Positions 46,049 to 54,621 are shown, counted from the first letter of the stretch. The stretch: 64,000 nt of DNA from Novosphingobium indicum (GCF_014645195.1 NZ_BMLK01000013.1:62001-126000); one strand, 5' to 3'. Made by a program: numbers and translations. Notes: generated by a model not told the origin, from the letters alone.

Positions 46049-46963
46049 GTGGATGTCGCCGTAGCCCCCATCGCCTTTTCCGGCTCGCACATCGATCGTG
46101 CTGATCACATTCGCAACGATCCGGCGGCACTCGACGCACTGCGAACGGCGCAGGCGCGGCTGCTACGCATGGACGGGCTCGATCCGGTTCTGACGGATGA
46201 CAGCGCGCTTGCCTGGGGTAGCCTTGCCGATGCGTCCGCAGACAGCGAACTGGTGTTTCTCGGCATCGCACAGGGCGTAGACGGCGAGCACGGCTGCTTC
46301 GCCGAAGTCCCCGCGACGACGCCTTCCGGCGGACCCCATGCGGGACCGGCGAGCTGGAATGCCATGGTGGTGCTGGAGTCCGGCGAACTGGCGGCCTACG
46401 GCACGGCCCGCGCGCTCGTCGGCTGGCACATGCGCCACCGCTTTTGCGCGGTCTGCGGCAGTCCGACGGCGCTGGCCAAGGGCGGCTGGCAGCGCACCTG
46501 CTCCAACGCCGCGTGCAAGTCGGAACACTTTCCGCGCGTCGATCCGGTCACGATCATGACGGTCGAATGCGAGGGCAAGCTGCTCCTTGGCCGCCAGCCG
46601 CGCTTTGCGCCGGGCCAGTATTCCGCACTCGCCGGCTTCGTCGAGCCGGGCGAGACGATCGAGGAAGCCGTGAAGCGCGAGACTTTCGAGGAAGCCGGGG
46701 TGCGCGCTCGCGACGTCGAATACGTGATCAGCCAGCCCTGGCCGTTTCCTTCATCGCTGATGATCGGCTGCCATGCCTACGCAGACGATCCCGCCATCGT
46801 CATGGACGAAACCGAGATGGATGATGTGCGCTGGTTTACGCGCGAGGAAGTCACTGACGCGCTTGCGGCAGTCGCGCGGGGCGAACAGGGGAAAGCCTTC
46901 GGCGCGCCGCCCAAGGCTGCTGTTGCCCATGCGCTGCTGCGCTGGTGGGCCGATCGTGGCTGA
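46049..46963 (+). CDS. nudC: NAD(+)/NADH diphosphatase NudC
   Basis: 304 residues. A zinc ribbon is formed by Cys133/Cys136 and Cys151/Cys156. The Nudix box is GFVEPGETIEEAVKRETFEEAG, shown here in part as G-x5-E-x7-REx-E-E. The family-specific SQPWPFPSS follows. It hydrolyses NAD(H), and NudC also removes NAD caps from RNA in E. coli. GTG 46049 comes one base after the preceding stop; no ATG is available. Confidence 0.93.
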   Translation: MDVAVAPIAFSGSHIDRADHIRNDPAALDALRTAQARLLRMDGLDPVLTDDSALAWGSLADASADSELVFLGIAQGVDGEHGCFAEVPATTPSGGPHAGPASWNAMVVLESGELAAYGTARALVGWHMRHRFCAVCGSPTALAKGGWQRTCSNAACKSEHFPRVDPVTIMTVECEGKLLLGRQPRFAPGQYSALAGFVEPGETIEEAVKRETFEEAGVRARDVEYVISQPWPFPSSLMIGCHAYADDPAIVMDETEMDDVRWFTREEVTDALAAVARGEQGKAFGAPPKAAVAHALLRWWADRG

Positions 46964-46993
46964 CGGCGGGGTTCTTTGGCAGGAGATGCGAAC

Positions 46994-47764
46994 GTGCCGA
47001 ATGGTATAGACACGGCCGTTGCCGCCGGGGTTCTCGAAATCCGGATCGACCGGCCCGAGAAGAAGAACGCGCTGACATCGGCGATGTACAGCGCGATGAC
47101 CGCGGCGCTCCGGGACGCTTCCGAGGCACCGGAAATTGGCGTCGTCCTGATCTCCGGTTGCGGCGATGCGTTCTGTGCGGGCAACGATCTTGCCGACTTC
47201 ATGGCCGGGCCAGAGAGCGCGGAAGCGGCTTTCGAATTCATTCGCACCATCGCCGCGTTCGACAAGCCGGTGGTCGCAGCCGTGCAGGGACTGGCGGTGG
47301 GTGTCGGCACCACGATGCTGTTCCACTGCGATCTCGTCTATGCAGCGGCTGATGCGCGCTTCGTCATGCCGTTCGTCGATCTTGGCCTCGTCCCCGAGGC
47401 CGCTTCGAGCCTGCTGGCGCCTGCCATTCTCGGTCATGCTCGTGCTGCCGCGATGCTGTTGCTGGGCGAGCCGATGCTTGCGCAGGATGCCCGGCAGGCC
47501 GGATTGTTGACCGCCATCGTCCCCGCCGAGGATTTGCTGGCGCATGCGCGCGGCAAGGCAGCGGCGCTGATGGCAAAGCCACCTCAGGCCCTGCAGGCCA
47601 CACGGCGGCTGATGAAGGGCGATCCCGCGGCGATCGCAGCGCGGATGGACGAGGAAGCGCGGATCTTCCGGGAAGCGATGGCCTCGCCCGAAGCGCGCGA
47701 GGCCTTCTCGGCCTTCTTCGAAAAGCGGCGAGCAGTGTTTCGTCGTGTGGGCGATGCAGGCTGA
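46994..47764 (+). CDS. Enoyl-CoA hydratase/isomerase family protein
   Basis: 256-residue crotonase-fold protein. The acyl-CoA oxyanion segment is RPEKKNALTSAMYSAM and GCGDAFCAGNDLADF, and the second is AVQGLAVGVGTTMLFHCDLVYA. The usual catalytic Glu positions are partly changed (DLGLVPEAAS holds one), so the precise reaction is open. GTG 46994 has AGGAG 8 nt upstream; a TTG at 46976 is less likely. Same direction as nudC, 30 bp downstream. Confidence 0.88.
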   Translation: MPNGIDTAVAAGVLEIRIDRPEKKNALTSAMYSAMTAALRDASEAPEIGVVLISGCGDAFCAGNDLADFMAGPESAEAAFEFIRTIAAFDKPVVAAVQGLAVGVGTTMLFHCDLVYAAADARFVMPFVDLGLVPEAASSLLAPAILGHARAAAMLLLGEPMLAQDARQAGLLTAIVPAEDLLAHARGKAAALMAKPPQALQATRRLMKGDPAAIAARMDEEARIFREAMASPEAREAFSAFFEKRRAVFRRVGDAG

Positions 47765-47770
47765 ACCAGC

Positions 47771-48169
47771 CTAGACCAGCCCCAGCTTCATCAGTTCGCG
47801 CGCCAGCTTGGGCGGCATGATGTCGCCGCTGCTTTCGCCGTCGCCAAGGTCGCGCGGGGCGTCTTCGTCCTTGAGGTAGCGCCAGCCTTGATGCGCGCGC
47901 TTGGGCTTGGTGACGACGGGGATCAGCTTGGGCGCCAGGCGGATATGCCAGCGGCCGTCGCTCTCCCGCTGCTCGAAGCCGAGGATGGGCGAGCGGCCGA
48001 TGAGCGCATGCTCGAAGATCCAGTAGAGCGAACCGCCGACCATCTCCTCGTGCCGCTTGGGCAGGTAGCGGGTGGTCAGGCGCGCCTCGTCCGGATGGCT
48101 CTCAAGCCATGCACGCAGCGAGGCGGGGCTCTCGGCGGAAAAGGCGATCTTCGTCATGTGCAGCGGCAT
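47771..48169 (-). CDS. DUF1489 family protein
   Basis: 132 residues of a small alphaproteobacterial family: MTKIAFSAES at the start, RYLPKRHEEMVGGSLYWIF in the middle and KRAHQGWRYLKDEDAP near the end match the family consensus as I recall it. Function unknown. The first internal Met (residue 5, 48157) is the likelier start because homologues begin LHMTKIAF. It is convergent with the hydratase gene. Confidence 0.8.
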   Translation of the reverse strand: MPLHMTKIAFSAESPASLRAWLESHPDEARLTTRYLPKRHEEMVGGSLYWIFEHALIGRSPILGFEQRESDGRWHIRLAPKLIPVVTKPKRAHQGWRYLKDEDAPRDLGDGESSGDIMPPKLARELMKLGLV

Positions 48170-48233
48170 GAGGGGAAGATAGGGAGTGGAGGCGTTTCAG
48201 GCCAGTGGCTGTGCATGTTCGCCGGCTATCTCT

Positions 48234-48318
48234 TCGTCATTGCGAGGCCCGCAGGGCCGCGGCAATCCAGAGCGCAGTGGCGCCGCCCTGGATTGCTTCG
48301 CTTCGCTCGCAATGACGA
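48234..48318. repeat. Large nested palindromic repeat
   Basis: Outer arms 48234-48246 and 48306-48318 are a perfect 13-bp inverted repeat (TCGTCATTGCGAG/CTCGCAATGACGA). Inside lie a second inverted pair, GCAATCCAG (48262) and CTGGATTGC (48288), and a small GCCCGCAGGGC hairpin. The inner pair is identical to the core of the repeat at 2297-2337. It occupies the gap between DUF1489 and mgtE. This is a REP-like intergenic element of a kind common in sphingomonad and rhizobial genomes. Confidence 0.85.
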
Positions 48319-48330
48319 AAGGGATAGTGT

Positions 48331-49764
48331 TCAGGCCAGTCCGGTTAGCACCGCGAGGCCAAGAAACGAGAAGAAGCCCATCGTATCCGTTGCCGTGGTC
48401 ACGAAGACGGCGGACGAGACGGCCGGGTCGACCTTGAAGCGGGTCAGTGTGACGGGCACGAGAATGCCCGCGAGCCCCGCGACGAGGTTGTTCACCACCA
48501 TGGCCGTGGCAATGACCGCGCCCAGCAGGGCGTTGCCGAACAGCACGCCGGTGCCTACCCCGATCAGCGCGCCGAGTGCCGTACCGTTGGCGAGAGCGAT
48601 CCGGAACTCGCGCATGATCATGCGCCAGGTGTTGGTATCGGTGAGCTGATTAGTAGCGATGGCGCGCACGACCACGGCGAGGGTCTGGGTGCCGGCGTTG
48701 CCACCCATGCCCGAGACAATCGGCATCAATACCGCCAGCAGCGCAAAGCGCGATATCGCGCCCTGGAACAGGCCGACGACCGAGGATGCGATCATTGCAG
48801 TGGCGAGGTTCACGCAGAGCCAGGTCAGGCGTGCGCGCACGGTCAGCAGGATCGGCTCGTTGATGTCGCCGTCGCCCGCGCCGGAGAGCAGCAGAGTATC
48901 CTCGCCCGCCTCTTCCTGAATGACGTGGACGACGTCATCGACGGTGATCTGGCCGATCAGGCGCCCCGAGGGATCGACCACCGCGGCCGAGATCAGTGCG
49001 TATTTCTGGAAGCGCAGCGCGACTTCTTCCTGGTCCATCCCCACCGGAATGATGGTCTGGTCGCGCTTCATCACGTCGTAGAGCGGGATGTTGCGCGGAC
49101 AGCGCAGGATCCACGAGAGCGCGCAACTGCCGACCGGATGGTGCAGCGCGTCGACGCAGAACACTTCCCAGAACTCGGTGGGCAGTTCGCGGTGTTCGCG
49201 CAGGAAATCGATGAGGTCGCCGACGGTCATCGTCTCGGGCACCGCGACCAGTTCGCGGCTCATCAGGCGGCCTGCGGATTCCTCGGGATACGCCAGCGCG
49301 GATTCGATGGCAGCCCGGTCTTCCGGTTCCATCTCGGCAAGAACGGCGCGCTGGTCCTCCTCGTCGAGGTCCTCCAGCATCGCGACGGCATCGTCGGTGT
49401 CGAGTTGTTCGGCGATACCGGCGACTACATCGGCCGGCAGCGCCTCCACCAGCAGTTCGCGAACCCAGTCGTTGAGTTCGGCGATGACCTCGACGCCCAT
49501 GAGGTCGCGGATAGAGCTGGCGAGGGTCAGGCGTTCGTGTTCGTCGACCAGTTCGAAAAGGTCGGCGATGTCGGCCGGATGAAGCGGTTCGACGAGATCG
49601 TAGACACGGTCGGAATCGTCGTCGTCCAGCGCGTCCTTGACGCTGCGGACGAAGTCCGGCTTGAGGCGGTTTTCCTCGTCCAGGCTTCCGGTTTCGAGCG
49701 CGTCTTCCTCCTCGGCTGCCGCCTCGTCTTCCGGCAGGTGTTCCTTGAGGTCCGCTTCGCTCAT
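48331..49764 (-). CDS. mgtE: Magnesium transporter MgtE
   Basis: 477 residues. The acidic N domain (about 30-150, HPADIADLFELV) and a CBS pair (about 155-280, SAGRLMSRELVAV) form the cytosolic Mg2+ sensor. Five membrane helices make the C-terminal channel, with the pore segment around PIVSGMGGNAGTQTLAVVVRA. It mediates regulated Mg2+ uptake. A REP-like repeat lies directly after its stop. Confidence 0.95.
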   Translation of the reverse strand: MSEADLKEHLPEDEAAAEEEDALETGSLDEENRLKPDFVRSVKDALDDDDSDRVYDLVEPLHPADIADLFELVDEHERLTLASSIRDLMGVEVIAELNDWVRELLVEALPADVVAGIAEQLDTDDAVAMLEDLDEEDQRAVLAEMEPEDRAAIESALAYPEESAGRLMSRELVAVPETMTVGDLIDFLREHRELPTEFWEVFCVDALHHPVGSCALSWILRCPRNIPLYDVMKRDQTIIPVGMDQEEVALRFQKYALISAAVVDPSGRLIGQITVDDVVHVIQEEAGEDTLLLSGAGDGDINEPILLTVRARLTWLCVNLATAMIASSVVGLFQGAISRFALLAVLMPIVSGMGGNAGTQTLAVVVRAIATNQLTDTNTWRMIMREFRIALANGTALGALIGVGTGVLFGNALLGAVIATAMVVNNLVAGLAGILVPVTLTRFKVDPAVSSAVFVTTATDTMGFFSFLGLAVLTGLA

Positions 49765-49952
49765 GAGCGTGGGTCTACGCGCCTATTTCGCAATTGCAAC
49801 AGGTGGTTTTCCGGGTGCGCTCGGCACGTCCGTGCCGAGCTTGCGGCGCCGGGCTGGCCCGGACAAGGGCGTGACATTGCCGACAGTCATCCTATATCGG
49901 GCGCCGAGCCGATCCGCGCCTGCAGTGGGGCGCAGGCAACAGGAGAGTTTAC

Positions 49953-50420
49953 ATGGCCGACGAATTTCTGACGCTCACCCTCGACACCGGAGAGACGCAG
50001 GGCGACGTGAAGATCAAGCTGCGCTCCGATCTGGCCCCCGGCCACGTCGAGCGGATCAAGGAACTGGCGGGCGAGGGCTTCTACGACGGCGTGAAGTTCC
50101 ACCGCGTGATCCCCGGTTTCATGGCGCAGGGCGGCTGCCCGCACGGTACCGGCATGGGCGGTTCCGACAAGCCGGATCTCAAGGCCGAATTCAACGCCGA
50201 GCCGCACGTGCGCGGCGTCTGCTCGATGGCCCGCACCAGCGCGCCGCACTCGGCCAACAGCCAGTTCTTCATCGTGTTCGACGATGCGACCTTCCTCGAC
50301 AAGCAGTACACTGTCTGGGGCCAGGTGGTCGAAGGCATGGAACTGGTCGACGCGCTGCCCAAGGGCGAGCCGCCGCGCAATCCGGGCACCATCGTCAAGG
50401 CGACCGTTTCGGAAGGCTGA
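49953..50420 (+). CDS. ppiB: Cyclophilin-type peptidyl-prolyl isomerase
   Basis: 155 residues. The active-site strand KFHRVIPGFMAQGGCPHGTG, the PHVRGVCSMARTSAPHSANSQFFIVF region (cited here by its start and end) and the Trp in YTVWGQVVEGME are typical of cytosolic PpiB. No signal peptide. It speeds proline isomerisation in protein folding. A GGAG site precedes ATG 49953, and a terminator follows. Confidence 0.95.
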   Translation: MADEFLTLTLDTGETQGDVKIKLRSDLAPGHVERIKELAGEGFYDGVKFHRVIPGFMAQGGCPHGTGMGGSDKPDLKAEFNAEPHVRGVCSMARTSAPHSANSQFFIVFDDATFLDKQYTVWGQVVEGMELVDALPKGEPPRNPGTIVKATVSEG

Positions 50421-50444
50421 AGCCTTTCCAGCCGAGACACGCAA

Positions 50445-50474
50445 AGGGCGGTCCTGACGGGGCCGTCCTTTTTC
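50445..50474 (+). terminator. Intrinsic terminator after ppiB
   Basis: A 10-bp stem AGGGCGGTCC pairs (two G-T wobbles) with GGGCCGTCCT, loop TGACG, followed by TTTTTCTT. It ends the cyclophilin transcript. Confidence 0.8.
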
Positions 50475-50508
50475 TTGCGCGATCCTCTCTCGATCGCGAG
50501 AAACCATC

Positions 50509-51252
50509 TTATTCGCTTTTCGCCGCTTGCTGCTCTTCCAGTTCCGCTACCGAGATGCCCAGCAGATCGGCGAGCTCCGCCCTTTCCGCATCGCTGAGGT
50601 CGGCGTACTTGCGCGGTGGAGGCAGGTCTGCGGTGGCGGTTTTCACCTTCTCCACGATGGCGGGCATCTGCTTCATCATCTTCGGCATGAAGGCCTGCAT
50701 CTTGTCCATGACCTTGGGCGACATCATGATCATGTAGGAATCGGCCGCGTACTCGCTGCCCGTGGGCGTGGCGAAGAAGGCATTGAGCTCGCCGAGCTGC
50801 TTCACGTCGAACTTGGCGGCATAGGCATGGGCGAGGCCGTCGCGGATTTCCGGTTCGAACTCGGTCATCATCGTGGTCATTTCGCCCATCATGGTGTGGG
50901 TCGTGAGGGTCATCCGCTCCTTGTAGTGCGGATCGTAGATCGCCATGATTTCGGAAAGCGAGGCTGAACTCAGCTTGCTGGTGTCGACGCCGCCCATGCC
51001 GGCCAGATCCTTGATCGGCATCTTGCCGACCGAATCCATCACCGAGTCCATGATCTTGTCCATCGTCGCATTCATGATGCGGGCATAGGTGCCGGCCGGG
51101 AAGACGTAGTCGACCGTCTGGCGGGCCGCGGCGAGGCGGGCGGGATCGACCGGGGCTTCGGCCTGCGCGGTGCTGTCGGGCTCCGCGGCCATCGCCGGGC
51201 TGGCGCCGAGCATCAGCGCCGAAGCCGAAAGCGCTGCGAGTATCCTGGACAT
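50509..51252 (-). CDS. DUF2059 domain secreted protein
   Basis: 247 residues from ATG 51252. The signal peptide (about 1-22, ending AMAA) is followed by a helical domain rich in Met (many MM pairs between 70 and 200), with the DUF2059 phrase AHAYAAKFDVKQLGELNAFFATPTG given here in two parts: AHAYAAKFDVKQ and LGELNAFFATPTG. The C-terminal helix YADLSDAERAELADLLG is acidic. Probably periplasmic; function unknown. The frame is open upstream to 51639, but that part shadows the LysR gene. Confidence 0.82.
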   Translation of the reverse strand: MSRILAALSASALMLGASPAMAAEPDSTAQAEAPVDPARLAAARQTVDYVFPAGTYARIMNATMDKIMDSVMDSVGKMPIKDLAGMGGVDTSKLSSASLSEIMAIYDPHYKERMTLTTHTMMGEMTTMMTEFEPEIRDGLAHAYAAKFDVKQLGELNAFFATPTGSEYAADSYMIMMSPKVMDKMQAFMPKMMKQMPAIVEKVKTATADLPPPRKYADLSDAERAELADLLGISVAELEEQQAAKSE

Positions 51253-51361
51253 GATGTTCTCTCCTGCAGGGGATCGCCGCGATGCTACGGCAGGGCCCGC
51301 GGCAGCGGTACTCTCAATCCATTGTAAATTTGCGACAATCTGAAGCCCGATGACCGGAAGA

Positions 51362-52246
51362 TCAGAGCTGTGCCTGCAGCAGCCACTCGTGGAAAATGCG
51401 CACGGGCCGGGTTTCCAGGGCCTTGGGCTTGCAGATGAACCAGTAGCGGTAGGGACTCTCGACATCGATGTCGAACAGCCGGGCAAGCCGGTTGTCGTGG
51501 GCGCGACGGAAGTGGTCGTCGTGCATAATCGCGATGCCCAGGCCCTGCGCTGCCGCCTCGAGCACGAGCTGGCCGGAATCGAACTTGTCGACCGACGCGG
51601 GTTCGAGATCCGGCATACCGATGGCCTTCTTCCAGGCATCGAGACTGTCGGGCAGGTCCTGATGGATCAGGAAAGTTTGCTTGGACAGGGACTCCTTGTC
51701 GGGCACGCCGCCAAGCTCCGCTGCCAGGTCCTGCGAAACGATGCCATAGACCTTATTCTGGTCGAGCTGCACGCGATAGAACGCCGGATCGGGTTCCTTG
51801 GTGAGCACGATAGCCGCATCCAACGTGTCGCCCACGCGGTCTTCCGAGTGGGTGGCGGTGTCGATGTCGATATGCAGCCGCGGGTGCAGCTTGCGCAGTT
51901 CGGGCAGGCGCGGGAACAGGCGCTGGCCACCGAACAGCGTCGGGACGCCGAGATGCAGGCGCAGCACCTGGCCGCGATCGATCTGCGCTTCCACCGCTTC
52001 GGCGAGTTCTTCCAGCTTGGGGCCGATGGCGTTGTAGAAGGCCTGACCCTCGTCGGTCAGCTTCATCGCCTGATGCTGGCGCGTGAACAGACGTTTGCCG
52101 GTAAAGTCTTCCAGCGCGGCCACGCGGCGCGAGAGCGCCGAAGGCGACAGCGCCAGCTCGTTGGCAGCAGCCTTGGCCGAACCGAGGCGGACGACGCGCA
52201 CGAAAGCCTCGAGTGCGCGCAGCGGGGGAAGACGGCGTACAGGCAA
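51362..52246 (-). CDS. LysR family regulator, GcvA-like
   Basis: 294 residues. Winged helix-turn-helix at residues 6-65 (LRALEAFVRVVRLGSAKAAANELALS), then a ligand-binding domain starting RLHLGVPTLFGG. The GcvA-type opening PPLRALEAF places it in that LysR subgroup. No divergent target lies beside it: both the upstream corC and the downstream DUF2059 gene run the same way. Its regulon is unknown. Confidence 0.88.
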   Translation of the reverse strand: MPVRRLPPLRALEAFVRVVRLGSAKAAANELALSPSALSRRVAALEDFTGKRLFTRQHQAMKLTDEGQAFYNAIGPKLEELAEAVEAQIDRGQVLRLHLGVPTLFGGQRLFPRLPELRKLHPRLHIDIDTATHSEDRVGDTLDAAIVLTKEPDPAFYRVQLDQNKVYGIVSQDLAAELGGVPDKESLSKQTFLIHQDLPDSLDAWKKAIGMPDLEPASVDKFDSGQLVLEAAAQGLGIAIMHDDHFRRAHDNRLARLFDIDVESPYRYWFICKPKALETRPVRIFHEWLLQAQL

Positions 52247-52308
52247 TGAACTTCTTTTCGTCGGGGTTGCTCAGGATGCAATCTGCAATGCAGATCATGC
52301 AACTGTAG

Positions 52309-53229
52309 CTATTCTTCCCCGTTTTCCAAGACCTCCTGTGGCGGATGCAGCCGCAGACGGGTTACATGCCTTTCATTCCCGTCGATAACTTCGATCTGCC
52401 AGCCGCTCTCGTGGGTGAGCACAGTGCCCACTTCCGGGACCTTCTCTGCCAGAACGAAGGTGAGGCCGCCCAGCGTGTCGACCGATTCCTCCACCTCGGC
52501 AAGGCGGGGATCTATCCTCTCGGCGATCTCCTCCAGCTCGACGCGGGAATCGGCATCCCACATCCCGCCTTCGAGCGGCACGAGCATCACGTCGGGCGCC
52601 TCGTCGTGCTCATCCTCGATCTCGCCGACGATTTCCTCGACGAGGTCCTCGATGGTGATGATCCCGTCGGTGCCGGTATATTCGTCGATCACCACGGCCA
52701 GGTGGACGCGCTGGGCCTGCATGTCGGCGAGCACGTCGAGCGCGCCGCGCGACTGCGGCACGTAGAGCGGCTGGCGCAGCAGGTCGCACCAGTCGGTCGG
52801 CCGGGTGCCGCGCGCCAGATGCGAGAACACGTCCTTGATGTGGAGCATGCCTTTCACTTCATCGAGCGATTCGCCGTAGACGGGCATGCGGCTGTGGCCG
52901 TGTTCGGCAAAGGCCTCGACCACGTCCTCCCACTCGGCGGACGCCGGCAGCGCGATGATCTCGCCGCGCGGAATGGCGACGTCGTCAGCATCGTGCTCGC
53001 TGAAGTGCAGCAGGTTGCGCAGCATCTGGCGTTCGAGCGGAGAAAGGTCGCCGTTCGGAAGGCCGTTCGGGTTTTGCTCACCCTCGTGCTCGTTGATGAC
53101 GCCTTCGATCTGCGCGCGCAGCGACTGATCGACGTCGGACTGGAACATTCGCTTGATTACACGCCAGAGCGCGCCGCTACTGTCCCCTTCTCCCGAGCCG
53201 GACTCGGTGTGGCGGCCATTGTCGGCCAT
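52309..53229 (-). CDS. corC: CorC/HlyC family CBS-domain protein
   Basis: 306 residues: a polar N-terminal part (about 1-75), two CBS domains (about 80-200, IPRGEIIALPASAEWEDVV... and the MLHIKDVF segment), and a CorC transporter-associated domain at the C terminus (about 215-295, WDADSRVELEEIAERID). There are no membrane helices. In other proteobacteria it follows ybeY, as here, and is often next to lnt, which is absent. It is linked to Mg/Co efflux or membrane lipid functions. Confidence 0.9.
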   Translation of the reverse strand: MADNGRHTESGSGEGDSSGALWRVIKRMFQSDVDQSLRAQIEGVINEHEGEQNPNGLPNGDLSPLERQMLRNLLHFSEHDADDVAIPRGEIIALPASAEWEDVVEAFAEHGHSRMPVYGESLDEVKGMLHIKDVFSHLARGTRPTDWCDLLRQPLYVPQSRGALDVLADMQAQRVHLAVVIDEYTGTDGIITIEDLVEEIVGEIEDEHDEAPDVMLVPLEGGMWDADSRVELEEIAERIDPRLAEVEESVDTLGGLTFVLAEKVPEVGTVLTHESGWQIEVIDGNERHVTRLRLHPPQEVLENGEE

Positions 53230-53252
53230 CGTCTTTTGGTATCCCCTGAAGT

Positions 53253-53744
53253 CTAAGATCGGTCCCCATATGGGTCGGCAATGCCCAGAATCGCAAGAGC
53301 CTTTGTTTCGAGCGTTTCCATCGCGTCCGCATCGGCATCGGAAATCTCGTGATCGTGCCCGGCCAGATGGAGCAGGCCGTGGACGATCAGATGGGTGGCA
53401 TGGTCCTGAACGGAAACGCCTTTTTCCGCGGCTTCGCGCGCGCAGGTCTCATGGGCAAGCGCGATGTCGCCGAGCATTTCCGGAGGGCCGTCAGAGGCGA
53501 GTTCGAGCAGGTCCTCGCGCTGGAGCATCGGGAAAGAAAGCACGTTGGTCGGCTTGTCCTTCGCCCGCCACTCGCGGTTGAGCGTGTGAACCTCTTCGTC
53601 GGACGTGAACAGCACGCTGGCGATCAGGCGTTCGTTGCCGATCTCGGGGGCGACCTGCTGCAGCGCTTCAAGGGCGCGTTCGGCGAGGTCGGCCCAGTCG
53701 GTGTCGCCGGGCCAGGGGGCTTCGATGTCGATTTCAAGGGTCAT
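53253..53744 (-). CDS. ybeY: Endoribonuclease YbeY
   Basis: 163 residues. The metal-binding motif HGLLHLAGHDHE (H-x3-H-x5-H) is near residues 124-135, and the earlier NREWRAKDKPTNVLSFPM segment is typical. It is involved in 16S rRNA 3' maturation and ribosome quality control. Part of the miaB-phoH-ybeY-corC order, though a foreign gene now separates it from phoH. Confidence 0.95.
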   Translation of the reverse strand: MTLEIDIEAPWPGDTDWADLAERALEALQQVAPEIGNERLIASVLFTSDEEVHTLNREWRAKDKPTNVLSFPMLQREDLLELASDGPPEMLGDIALAHETCAREAAEKGVSVQDHATHLIVHGLLHLAGHDHEISDADADAMETLETKALAILGIADPYGDRS

Positions 53745-53777
53745 GGCTCTGCTCTATCTTCACGGCAGGATTAAGAG

Positions 53778-53812
53778 AAGCGGGATCCCCGCCTGCGGGG
53801 GGATGACGCGGA
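53778..53812. repeat. REP-like arm A (upstream of GIY-YIG gene)
   Basis: AAGCGGGATCCCCGCCTGCG... closely resembles the downstream arm (54207 onward) in the same orientation, and contains its own palindrome (CCCCGCCTGCGGGG). It lies 34 bp from the ybeY start. Confidence 0.7.
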
Positions 53813-53849
53813 GTTAATTGGCAGCGGAATTGCATTCAGCCCAAAATGA

Positions 53850-53888
53850 TCTCGTCGCCCCCGCGAAGGCGGGGGCCCCGCTTCTTGG
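53850..53888. repeat. REP-like arm B, inverted copy next to the GIY-YIG start
   Basis: A 39-bp arm reading TCTCGTCGCCCCCGCGAAGG and onward. Its first 23 bases are an exact reverse complement of the arm after the gene (54218-54240), and the rest differ at a few positions and by a 2-base gap. It has an internal palindrome CCCCGC-GAAG-GCGGGG. The GIY-YIG ATG comes 9 bp later. Confidence 0.85.
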
Positions 53889-53897
53889 AACAGCGAA

Positions 53898-54197
53898 ATG
53901 GTCAAAGGCGGCTGGGTCTACATGACGAGCGACCGCTATCGCGGCGGCATCTACACCGGTGTAACCGTGCATATTCAACGTCGTATCTGGCAACATCGTG
54001 AGGGCACCGGATCGCTGTTCGTCCGCAAGTATGGTTTCACGCGGCTCGTTTACGCCGAACGGTATGATCAGATCGAAGACGCAATCCGGCGTGAGAAGGC
54101 CATCAAGAAATGGCGCCGCGATTGGAAAATCAGCCTGATCGAAACGATGAACCCGGAGTGGGAGGATATGTTCGAGCGCCTGGGAGGCGTAATGTAG
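53898..54197 (+). CDS. GIY-YIG family small nuclease
   Basis: 99 residues of the single-domain GIY-YIG family (UPF0213/YhbQ-like). The two strands carry VYM and IYTGVT, where the canonical YIG is YTG. Then come the catalytic Arg in QRRIWQH and the metal-binding Glu in IRREKAIKKW. The domain spans the whole protein, so it has no added DNA-binding region. It is on the plus strand between ybeY and phoH, which are minus-strand genes, and is bracketed by inverted REP-like arms (53850-53888, 54200-54240) a few bases from its ends. No clear ribosome site. Confidence 0.88.
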   Translation: MVKGGWVYMTSDRYRGGIYTGVTVHIQRRIWQHREGTGSLFVRKYGFTRLVYAERYDQIEDAIRREKAIKKWRRDWKISLIETMNPEWEDMFERLGGVM

Positions 54198-54199
54198 GC

Positions 54200-54240
54200 C
54201 CAAGAAAAGCGGGCCCTCCGCCTTCGCGGGGGCGACGAGA
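54200..54240. repeat. REP-like arm C (downstream of GIY-YIG gene)
   Basis: A 41-bp arm, the inverted partner of 53850-53888, beginning 3 bp after the GIY-YIG stop. It carries the palindrome CCGCCTTCGCGG. Arms A and C share orientation, and B is reversed. Confidence 0.85.
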
Positions 54241-54282
54241 CTTCATTTGGCTTGCCCCGTTGGCGCTCCGAAATTCACGCCA

Positions 54283-54543
54283 TCAGTCGGGCTTCAGCGC
54301 TTCCTCGATGTCGACAGCCCATTTCTCGACGAGCATTTCGATTTCGTTCGGGTTGAGAACCCACGTCCGGGTCTTCTGGCCCGGGCGGAAAGCCGGCCGG
54401 GTCAACAGGATGCGCGCCTGCTCCTTGGCGAAGGGCTTGAACAGCGAGAAGTGCGTGACGCAGTCGAAGATCGTACCGATGATCGGTGTCTTGCCGTCCA
54501 GATCGATCAGCGTCGCGGGCTGATCCCAGGGAATGTTCATCAT
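54283..54543 (-). CDS. Hypothetical protein
   Basis: 86 residues, soluble, with no known domain. Recognisable phrases are LIDLDGKTPIIGTIFDCVTHF, quoted in part, and TRTWVLNPNEIEMLVEKW. It lies on the same strand as phoH and ybeY between the GIY-YIG unit and phoH, about 80 bp downstream of phoH, so it may be translated from the phoH transcript. Coding confidence is moderate: the frame is open and the composition is protein-like. Confidence 0.6.
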   Translation of the reverse strand: MMNIPWDQPATLIDLDGKTPIIGTIFDCVTHFSLFKPFAKEQARILLTRPAFRPGQKTRTWVLNPNEIEMLVEKWAVDIEEALKPD

Positions 54544-54621
54544 CAGGCGGACCTATCGCGCCAAGCCCCCGATTGAAAGCATCAACCCGGAAACAGCCGG
54601 TTACCCGCCCATCAGGCGATA

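Noticed and set aside
50509..51639. A 376-residue reading of the DUF2059 gene with a long N-terminal extension.
   Set aside because: The extension lies opposite or within the neighbouring LysR region and pushes the signal peptide into the middle; ATG 51252 gives a proper signal peptide.
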